Assembly (NCBI GenBank): GCA_040401595.1
Contig: JBBAOE010000063.1
Location: forward strand, 1-5,839
Length of the DNA: 5,839 bases
Source of the DNA: RFPW01 sp040401595
Lineage (GTDB): Bacteria; Pseudomonadota; Gammaproteobacteria; Burkholderiales; Burkholderiaceae_E
Reading direction: 5' to 3'
Shown here: piece by piece, positions 1 to 5,141 of the stretch
Layout: each line of letters starts with the position of its first letter
Position numbering within the stretch: position 1 is the stretch's first letter
The notes under the pieces: model-generated
What the model was told of the DNA's origin: nothing
The model's input: the letters and a program-made list of their open reading frames with translations, nothing else
Database searches by the model: none
Made by a program: the position numbers and the translations under genes

Positions 1-1
1 G

Positions 2-52
2 TCGCGCTTTGGTGATTTGATGACCCTGAGCCTGAGCATGAGCCGCAAATAG
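2..52 (+). other. possible C-terminal tail of an upstream gene (open frame to TAG)
   Basis: Frame 2 is open from the window edge to a TAG at 50-52 and would encode about 16 residues ending LSLSMSRK. The other two forward frames stop within the first 20 bases, so if a plus-strand gene enters from the left this is its only possible reading frame. The stop lies 33 bases before the dehydroquinase start, a normal intra-operon gap. Sixteen codons are too few to identify a family, and an open frame of this length can occur by chance. The minus strand is also open here, so a divergent gene starting in this region cannot be excluded. Confidence 0.25.
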
Positions 53-58
53 CAAATC
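25..58. repeat. short tandem hexamers followed by a 7-base direct repeat
   Basis: CCTGAG at 25-30 and 31-36 is followed by the near copy CATGAG at 37-42. Immediately after, GCAAATA at 45-51 is followed by GCAAATC at 52-58. Both sit just upstream of the dehydroquinase gene. They could be operator half-sites, simple sequence drift, or (for the hexamers) alternating Leu-Ser codons of an upstream gene end. No recognisable -35/-10 pair accompanies them. Confidence 0.3.
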
Positions 59-85
59 CGATTCCCTCAAGCTACGAAAGTCCCT

Positions 86-538
86 ATGAAGAAATTTCTG
101 ATGTTGCACGGCATCAACCACAACATGTTTGGCAAACGTGAGCCCAAGTTCTACGGAACCATCACGCTAGACCAAATCAACGAAAGCCTGAGCACACTGG
201 GGCGTGAATTGGGCGTGGCGGTGCAGCACTTTCAGACCAATAGCGAAGGTGCACTGGTCGATCGCATCCACCAGGCTTATATGGACAAGGTAGACGGTGT
301 TGTCATCAACGCCGGCGCCTGGACGCACTACAGCTACGGCATGCGCGATGCGCTGGCAATCTTGACTTGTCCGATTGTCGAGATCCACATGTCCAACAAC
401 CATGCCCGCGATAAATTTCGCCAGCACTCGGTGATCTCCGACATCGCCAAAGGCTATATCGCCGGCTTTGGCCAAGACAGCTATCTGCTGGGTTTACGCG
501 CTGCCGTATCGGCTGCCAACTTGGCGCCCACCAACTGA
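86..538 (+). CDS. aroQ: type II 3-dehydroquinate dehydratase
   Basis: This 150-residue protein has the normal length of a type II dehydroquinase, a cytoplasmic dodecamer-forming enzyme that converts 3-dehydroquinate to 3-dehydroshikimate. It serves the shikimate pathway or, in reverse context, quinate breakdown. The active-site set is all present: Arg18 and Tyr23 in the lid segment (KREPKFYG), Asn75, His81, His101, Arg108 and Arg112; these align almost number for number with the well-studied mycobacterial enzyme. The surroundings deviate from common housekeeping copies: the first motif reads HGINHN instead of the usual NGPNLN, and the substrate loop reads INAGAWTHYS instead of INPGAYTHTS. The ATG at 86 gives the expected N-terminus, with only a weak purine stretch (GAAAG) ahead of it. 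The gene is followed within 8 bases by a truncated transporter gene, so a transporter-linked, probably catabolic, role seems more likely than aromatic amino acid synthesis. The family is sure; the pathway role is inference. Confidence 0.93.
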   Translation: MKKFLMLHGINHNMFGKREPKFYGTITLDQINESLSTLGRELGVAVQHFQTNSEGALVDRIHQAYMDKVDGVVINAGAWTHYSYGMRDALAILTCPIVEIHMSNNHARDKFRQHSVISDIAKGYIAGFGQDSYLLGLRAAVSAANLAPTN

Positions 539-546
539 AAAAAACC

Positions 547-672
547 TTGCACAAGCTAGATTTTTCCGTTGTTCTCGAAAGCTGGCGGCTGCTCTTACAA
601 GGCGGCCTGGTCAGGCTGAGCCTGGCGCTAGCCGGCATGACACTGGCTGTGCTGATCGGCGTCGCGGGATGA
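547..672 (+). pseudogene. N-terminal remnant of a polar amino acid ABC permease
   Basis: The frame starting at TTG 547 encodes 41 residues, beginning (M)HKLDFSVVLESW and continuing into a hydrophobic first membrane segment ending VLIGVAG, then TGA at 670-672. This matches the typical start of HisM-class amino acid permeases. It also aligns with the intact permease at 2864 (FDFAVVLASF in the same place, roughly a third of positions identical). A full permease is about 215-225 residues, so some 80% is missing: no EAA loop and no later membrane segments. What follows is not a frameshifted permease but the start of an unrelated dehydrogenase. TTG 547 is my preferred start because it mirrors the intact paralogue; CTG at 535, overlapping the aroQ stop, is an alternative. 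No clear ribosome binding site is seen. The stop overlaps the next ATG as ATGA, so the short peptide may still be translated and feed ribosomes to the next gene. Confidence 0.75.
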
Positions 673-1673
673 TCAGGTTGGCCGTCTTCGGCGCCGGAAG
701 GATCGGACAGGTCCACGCGCGGAACTTGTCGGCCAACCCGCTGGTTGATCTAGCCTATGTGGTGGATCCCGATGCAACGCTCGCTGCGCAGCTGGCCGAG
801 GTGGTTGGAGCTCAGGTCGTAGGCGAGCACACCGTGTTCCAAGACCCTCAACTTAAAGGTGTCGTGATAGCCTCGTCGACCAGCGCCCACCCGGCATTGC
901 TACGCAAGTGCGCGGACGCCGGCAAGCCGGTTTTTTGCGAAAAGCCGATCAGCATGGACCTTGTTGAGGCTGCGCTTTGTGTCGAGTACCTCAGCGCGAA
1001 GAAGGCGCGATGCATGATGGGTTTTCACCGCCGCTACGACCCCGGGTTTGCCCAGGCGCACGATGAGATCCGTCGCGGAGACGCCGGCGAGATCTTCGAG
1101 ATCGTTATCTCGTCGCGCAGCTGGGCACCTCCGCCCGACGAGTACATCAAGACATCGGGGGGGCTCTTCCTAGACCAGTCGATCCACGATTTCGACATGA
1201 TCCGCTACCTGTTCGGCGAAGAAATACACAGTGTCTATGCTGTCGGTGGATGCCTGTTCGAGCCGCGTATCGGTCGCGCCGGTGACATCGATTCGGCCAT
1301 GATCACGATGGTCACGCGCTCGGGAAAACTCGCGCAGATCAACAATGCGCGGCTGGCAGCGCATGGCTACGACCAGCGGGCCGAGGTGTTCGGCACGCTG
1401 GCCACCCTCTTCGTCGACAACGTCCGATCTGGCTCGATGCTTCGTGGCACGCGCGAGGGGTGCCTGTCGGCTAGCCCCGAGTCGACCTTCGTCGAGCGCT
1501 ACCGCGCCGCCTACGAGCACGAAATGCAGGACTTCGTGCGTATGGTGGATAAAGGTATCGAGCCCCGCGCGAACCACTTCGACGGCCTACAGGCCCAGAC
1601 GCTAGCCGAGGCGGCATTGAAGTCTTATCGCTCGGGCGAGGCCGTGGTGCTCGAGACAGCGACACTCAGCTAA
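669..1673 (+). CDS. Gfo/Idh/MocA oxidoreductase, inositol 2-dehydrogenase-like
   Basis: This 334-residue cytoplasmic dehydrogenase has the usual Gfo/Idh/MocA design. The N-terminal Rossmann domain carries GAGRIG at residues 8-13 and an acidic residue (Asp33) after the second strand, which favours NAD. CEKP at 90-93 contains the catalytic Lys92. In the C-terminal alpha/beta domain, Asp169 and His173 (in LDQSIHDFD) have the same four-residue spacing as the catalytic Asp-His pair of Bacillus IolG. GFHRRYDPGF at 118-127 and APPPDEYIK at 153-161 are also IolG-like, so oxidation of a ring hydroxyl on a cyclitol or sugar-like substrate is likely; the exact substrate is unknown. I chose ATG 669 because GAGRIG then falls at the normal position. 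An in-frame extension back to 468 would overlap aroQ and the permease remnant and adds no family sequence. No good ribosome binding site precedes it; the ATGA overlap suggests translational coupling. The next gene starts 15 bases after its stop. Confidence 0.9.
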   Translation: MIRLAVFGAGRIGQVHARNLSANPLVDLAYVVDPDATLAAQLAEVVGAQVVGEHTVFQDPQLKGVVIASSTSAHPALLRKCADAGKPVFCEKPISMDLVEAALCVEYLSAKKARCMMGFHRRYDPGFAQAHDEIRRGDAGEIFEIVISSRSWAPPPDEYIKTSGGLFLDQSIHDFDMIRYLFGEEIHSVYAVGGCLFEPRIGRAGDIDSAMITMVTRSGKLAQINNARLAAHGYDQRAEVFGTLATLFVDNVRSGSMLRGTREGCLSASPESTFVERYRAAYEHEMQDFVRMVDKGIEPRANHFDGLQAQTLAEAALKSYRSGEAVVLETATLS

Positions 1674-1688
1674 ATCTATGGAAACGCC

Positions 1689-2867
1689 ATGACGACCGTC
1701 AACCAACGACGCATCCGCTTAGCCATCATCGGCGGCGGGCCTGGCTCGATGATCGGCCCTGTGCACCAAACGGCGATTCGGTTCGACGATCTTTATGACT
1801 TGGTTGCTGGGGTCGTATCCTCCGACGCAGAACGGGCGCTGATAAGAGGCCAGGGCATGAGTATCGCTCGGCCCTATCGCACAGTAGCGGAGCTGCTGGA
1901 AGGCGAGCGCGGCCGCATCGATGGTGCGCAAGTGGTGGCCATCATGACTCCTAACGACTCGCACCATGAACTGTGCGTGGCAGCACTTTTAGCAGGATTT
2001 CACGTCATCTGCGACAAGCCCCTCGCAAACTCGCTGCACGATGCACTGGATATCGTCGAGCTTTGCAAGACAACGGGGCGACTGCTTTGTGTGACCTACA
2101 ACTACTCCGGCTATCCGATGGTGCGCCAGGCTCGCGCAATGATTGCCAGTGGCAGCATCGGGCGACCGCACTTAGTCAACATTAACTATGCACAAGGCAA
2201 CCTAGGCAAGCTTTTGGAAGAGGATCCTGAATCTCTGACTCCGCAACTGCGCTGGCGCCTGGACCCCGAGCGCGGCGGCGCATCCCACTTGCTGCTCGAC
2301 GTCGGCGTCCACGCACACCACCTTGCCGAGTACGTCACCGGCCTGCATTTCACGAGCGTCTTTGCCGATACCGGCGCTGCCGTGAAGGGGCGGCAATTCG
2401 CCGACAGTGCCGTAGTCGTCGGCCGACTGAACGGCGATGTTCGCGCAACGATACAGGCCACCAAGGCTGCCAGCGGAGCGCCGAATGTCTTTTCGATCGC
2501 CGTATATGGCGACTGCGGTGGCCTGTCTTGGGAGCAGGCGCAACCCAATGTCTTGCAGTTCATGCAGCAGGATCGGCCGGTTCTGACCTATCACCGTGGC
2601 GTCGATGATTTGAGTGAGCTGGCTCGTCACTCGATCCGAACACCTATGCCGCAGCCAGAAGGCTTTCGCGAGGCCTTCTCAAACATCTATGCCGATTTTT
2701 CGTCGGTCGTGGCGGCGCACGAGCATGGCGTCGAACCCGACCCACTGTTGATGACCTATCCCACTGCTCTTGAGGGAGCGCGCGGCTTGGCTTTCGTCGA
2801 GGCCTGCGAGCAATCGAGTCGAGAGGGGCGCTGGATCGACATGCCGCCGCTAGGGGGAGCGGCATGA
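1689..2867 (+). CDS. Gfo/Idh/MocA oxidoreductase, long GGGPG type
   Basis: This 392-residue NAD(P)-dependent oxidoreductase belongs to the same superfamily as the preceding gene but to a clearly different branch. Its nucleotide loop is the extended GGGPGSMIG at residues 15-23 rather than GxGxxG. The lysine motif is CDKP at 108-111 (Lys110) and the C-terminal domain has Asp204 and His208 in LLLDVGVHAHHL. VTYNYSGYPMVRQAR at 135-149 and RWRLDPERGGASHLL at 188-202 are typical of this longer branch, which commonly occurs in sugar, inositol or polyol catabolic clusters. All catalytic positions are intact, so it should be active. Having two divergent family members side by side suggests successive steps on one substrate, such as oxidation at two positions or an oxidation and a later reduction. 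A GGAA stretch at 1680-1683 may serve as ribosome binding site. The stop overlaps the permease start by four bases (ATGA), tying the dehydrogenases to the transporter. Confidence 0.9.
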   Translation: MTTVNQRRIRLAIIGGGPGSMIGPVHQTAIRFDDLYDLVAGVVSSDAERALIRGQGMSIARPYRTVAELLEGERGRIDGAQVVAIMTPNDSHHELCVAALLAGFHVICDKPLANSLHDALDIVELCKTTGRLLCVTYNYSGYPMVRQARAMIASGSIGRPHLVNINYAQGNLGKLLEEDPESLTPQLRWRLDPERGGASHLLLDVGVHAHHLAEYVTGLHFTSVFADTGAAVKGRQFADSAVVVGRLNGDVRATIQATKAASGAPNVFSIAVYGDCGGLSWEQAQPNVLQFMQQDRPVLTYHRGVDDLSELARHSIRTPMPQPEGFREAFSNIYADFSSVVAAHEHGVEPDPLLMTYPTALEGARGLAFVEACEQSSREGRWIDMPPLGGAA

Positions 2868-3529
2868 CCTACAAGTTCGATTTTGCCGTCGTTCTTGCCT
2901 CGTTCGACATTCTGGCCAAGGGCTGTTGGTTGACACTGCAGATGTCGCTCGCGGCGATCGCGCTCGCGATGGCTATTGCGCTGACAGTTGCGCTCGTGCG
3001 GCGGGTCGGCCCGGCTCCGCTGCGTTGGATCGCGAAGGTCTATGTTGAAGCCATCCGCAACACGCCTTTCCTGATCCAGATCTTCATTATTTACTTCGGT
3101 CTGCCGACCATTGGTATCCGCATGGACCCGACGACCGCCGCGATCATCGGGCTGGGCATCAACGGCGGCGCTTACTGCTCGGAAATCATTCGCGGTGGTA
3201 TCGATTCGATTCACAAGGGCCAGATCGAGGCAGCGCTGGCGCTCTCGCTGACACCGTTTCAGGTCTTCCGCTACGTGATCTTGAAGCCGGCACTGCGCGC
3301 CGTGTATCCGGCGCTCGGTAGTCAGTTCATCCTGCTTTTGCTGACCTCGAGCATTGTGTCGTCGATCTCGGCTAACGAGCTGACCCAGGCTGCACAGCAC
3401 ATCGAATCCAAATCGTTCCGCAGCTTCGAGGTTTATATCGTCGTGACGGGGCTCTACCTAGCGATGACGATGGCTCTGAGCTGGCTCCTGAAGGGCGTTT
3501 TCAGGCTGAGTTTCCGCTACCCGGCCTGA
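2864..3529 (+). CDS. polar amino acid-type ABC transporter permease (HisM/GlnP family), first subunit
   Basis: This 221-residue inner-membrane protein is one of the two channel subunits of the importer encoded here. About five hydrophobic segments can be seen, near residues 22-45, 68-86, 90-108, 145-170 and 190-212. VEAIRNTPFLIQIF at 61-74 is the conserved segment of this permease family. The cytoplasmic EAA loop that docks on the ATPase lies at 122-143 (EAALALSLTPFQ...ILKPA), with serine where the classical motif has glycine; the second permease shares that change. Length and N-terminus are normal. The start is supported by the AGGGGGAG ribosome binding site at 2852-2859 and by the four-base overlap with the preceding dehydrogenase. 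Its N-terminus resembles the truncated permease at 547-672, so the two are paralogues in the same subunit class. The substrate cannot be read from a permease sequence. Confidence 0.93.
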   Translation: MTYKFDFAVVLASFDILAKGCWLTLQMSLAAIALAMAIALTVALVRRVGPAPLRWIAKVYVEAIRNTPFLIQIFIIYFGLPTIGIRMDPTTAAIIGLGINGGAYCSEIIRGGIDSIHKGQIEAALALSLTPFQVFRYVILKPALRAVYPALGSQFILLLLTSSIVSSISANELTQAAQHIESKSFRSFEVYIVVTGLYLAMTMALSWLLKGVFRLSFRYPA

Positions 3530-3542
3530 GCGCCACATTGCC

Positions 3543-4193
3543 ATGATTCGCGAGTTCACATTCAACGAGATCCTGTTTATCTTGACGGGCTTGGGCGCCA
3601 CTTTCGGGCTGTCGGCGCTGGCCTTCGTTTGCGGCATCGGTGGGGGGCTGGCGGTGGCGCTGTGCCGTACGTCGCAGTTTCGCCCGATGAGGGCGTTGAC
3701 CTCTCTGTACATCGACGTGTTTCGTGGGACGCCGCTGCTGATGCAGCTGTTCGTCGCCTATTTCGCCCTGGCACTGCTCGGCTTCGAGCTCAACGCATGG
3801 AGCGCGGCTGCCCTGTGCTTTACGTTGCATGCCAGCGCATTTCTCGGAGAGATCTGGCGGGGCTCGATCGAAGCGGTGCCCAGGGGCCAGGTCGAGGCCG
3901 CAAGGGCCCTCTCGCTGGGCTATTTTTCGCGCATGCGCTATGTGGTGCTGCCGCAGGCCTTCAAGATTTCGCTGCCGGCGACGGTGGGTTTCCTGGTGCA
4001 GCTGATCAAGGGAACGTCGCTGGCCTCGATCATCGGCTTTCACGAGCTGACCCGCGCCGGTACGATTGTTTCCAATGGAACTTATCGACCGCTGTTGGCA
4101 TATGGCGTGGTGGCGGTCGTCTATTTCGCGCTGTGTTGGCCGCTGTCGCTGTGGAGTGCGCGGCTCGAGCGGCAACTGTCCGCAAGGAACTGA
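3543..4193 (+). CDS. polar amino acid-type ABC transporter permease (HisM/GlnP family), second subunit
   Basis: This 216-residue inner-membrane protein is the partner of the preceding permease, and the two probably form a heterodimeric channel. The hydrophobic segments lie near residues 10-40, 65-82, 84-105, 139-165 and 180-205. DVFRGTPLLMQLF at 58-70 is the family hallmark. The EAA loop at 118-139 reads EAARALSLGYFS...VVLPQA and is followed by the conserved GFLVQLIKGTSLASIIGF stretch typical of GlnP-type permeases. It starts 13 bases after the first permease without an obvious ribosome binding site, so translation probably depends on coupling. A 207-codon frame (3629-4252) runs inside it in another phase, but has arginine- and glycine-rich low-complexity content and is an artefact of GC bias. 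Family and role are secure; the transported compound is not known. Confidence 0.93.
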   Translation: MIREFTFNEILFILTGLGATFGLSALAFVCGIGGGLAVALCRTSQFRPMRALTSLYIDVFRGTPLLMQLFVAYFALALLGFELNAWSAAALCFTLHASAFLGEIWRGSIEAVPRGQVEAARALSLGYFSRMRYVVLPQAFKISLPATVGFLVQLIKGTSLASIIGFHELTRAGTIVSNGTYRPLLAYGVVAVVYFALCWPLSLWSARLERQLSARN

Positions 4194-4271
4194 AGATTAG
4201 AAGAGGCGGTAACAAGTCGCCCGGTTTGGTGGTTACCCGTAAGTTCAATTAATCTATAAGGAGACTCTGAA
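4194..4271 (+). promoter_or_regulatory. leader of the binding-protein gene: possible stem-loop and strong ribosome binding site
   Basis: This 78-base gap is the largest between genes in the operon. GGTAAC at 4208-4213 pairs exactly with GTTACC at 4232-4237 around an 18-base loop. There is no T-run after it, so it is not a simple intrinsic terminator. It is followed by an AT-rich stretch and by TAAGGAGA at 4257-4264, a near-perfect ribosome binding site 7 bases before ATG 4272 and the best in the window. Such gaps beside binding-protein genes often allow higher expression of the binding protein through RNA processing or stability, which is inference here. TATAAG at 4255-4260 resembles a -10 box but has no convincing -35 partner. 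Confidence 0.45.
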
Positions 4272-5123
4272 ATGAAACACTATTCGATTCTTGGCTCAGT
4301 CGTCGGCTCTTCCCGGCGTGCCCTTCTCAGCATTGCGTTAGCCGCGTTCGCCCTGCCGCTGCTGGGCCTGCCTGGTACCGCCTACGCCAGCGGTGTCGAT
4401 GATATTAAGAAGCGAGGCAAGCTCCTCGTCGGCGTCCAAACAGATAACGCGCCTTGGGGCTTTGTTGACGGCAGCAGCCAACTTGCGGGCTATGACATCG
4501 AGGTTGGTAAGCTGCTCGGCGCGCGCCTGGGTGTCCCGGTCGAATTTGTCCCCGTGACCAACCCGAACCGCATTGCGCAACTGCAGACCGGCAAAGTCGA
4601 TGTGCTGATCGCGGTGGTGGGCATGTACGCGGACCGTGCCAAGGCGGTGCAGTTCTCCAAGCCCTACGCGACACTGCAGAACACGATCGTCGCCCGCAAG
4701 GCTACGAATATCAAGGACTATGCTGACCTCAAGGGTCTGCGTGTCGCCACCGCGAAGGCCAGCGCCCAGGACACAGTGATCACCAAGAACGCGCCCGCGG
4801 GCACGATTATTCAACGCTTCGACGACGACGCGGGTTCGATCCAAGCCTTCATCGCCGGGCAGGTGGATGCGTTGGGGGGCAACAGTACGTACATCGCGTC
4901 GATGACCAAGATCAGGCCCGGCAACGACTTCGAATATAAGATGGTCTTGCAAACGCAATACCAAGGCATCGCGATGCGCCTGAACGACAAGGCTATGCTC
5001 GATTACATGAATGCCTTTGTCGATGCAGTCAAGACCAGCGGGCAGTTGAACGCGATCAGCCGCAAGTGGCTACTGGCCGATCTTCCGGAATTCCCAGCGA
5101 AGATGGAAGGCATCCCCTACTGA
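4272..5123 (+). CDS. periplasmic solute-binding protein of a polar amino acid-type ABC importer
   Basis: This 283-residue protein captures the substrate in the periplasm and delivers it to the permease pair. The signal peptide has Arg15-Arg16, a hydrophobic core at 17-35 and a likely cleavage after AYA at 37-39. The mature part is a family 3 (SBP_bac_3) two-lobed binding protein: KRGKLLVGVQTDNAPWGF at 47-64, LAGYDIEVGKLL at 71-82, RIAQLQTGKVDV at 100-111, FSKPY at 128-132, and the second-lobe segment AFIAGQVDALGGNSTYI at 192-208. Arg122 (in ADRAKAVQFS) aligns with the arginine that holds the ligand carboxylate in HisJ (Arg77). Asn204 falls where HisJ has the aspartate that holds the alpha-amino group (Asp161). 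The ligand therefore probably has a carboxylate but may not be a standard amino acid. The TAAGGAGA at 4257-4264 fixes the start. The ATPase gene follows after 18 bases. Confidence 0.92.
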   Translation: MKHYSILGSVVGSSRRALLSIALAAFALPLLGLPGTAYASGVDDIKKRGKLLVGVQTDNAPWGFVDGSSQLAGYDIEVGKLLGARLGVPVEFVPVTNPNRIAQLQTGKVDVLIAVVGMYADRAKAVQFSKPYATLQNTIVARKATNIKDYADLKGLRVATAKASAQDTVITKNAPAGTIIQRFDDDAGSIQAFIAGQVDALGGNSTYIASMTKIRPGNDFEYKMVLQTQYQGIAMRLNDKAMLDYMNAFVDAVKTSGQLNAISRKWLLADLPEFPAKMEGIPY

Positions 5124-5141
5124 CTGGGAAGATCGTCGAAC

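Noticed and set aside
538..544. Run of seven A as a programmed slippage site linking aroQ to the permease remnant
   Set aside because: The aroQ stop codon includes the first A of the run, so a shift within the run would come after termination and could not fuse the two frames.
468..668. A 67-codon in-frame N-terminal extension of the first Gfo/Idh dehydrogenase
   Set aside because: It overlaps the end of aroQ and the permease remnant, reads as arginine- and alanine-rich sequence unlike the family, and would place the GAGRIG loop about 75 residues in rather than at residue 8.
2756..3400. Long minus-strand open frame of 214 codons opposite the second dehydrogenase and the first permease
   Set aside because: Its translation is rich in Arg, Gln and Asp with no recognisable domain, and it lies opposite well-supported genes; it is a by-product of GC-rich third positions.
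3501..4175. Long minus-strand open frame of 224 codons opposite the second permease
   Set aside because: It has a low-complexity, polar, Gln/Arg-rich composition and no family motifs, and the opposite strand has a complete permease.
4207..4221. GGTAACAAGTCGCC resembling part of the 16S rRNA 3' end
   Set aside because: Only a few bases match, and the rest of the conserved 16S tail is absent; it is chance similarity in a gene gap.
3629..4252. Plus-strand 207-codon frame inside the second permease
   Set aside because: It is out of phase with the permease, which has all family motifs; the alternative product is Gly/Arg-rich and has no ribosome binding site.
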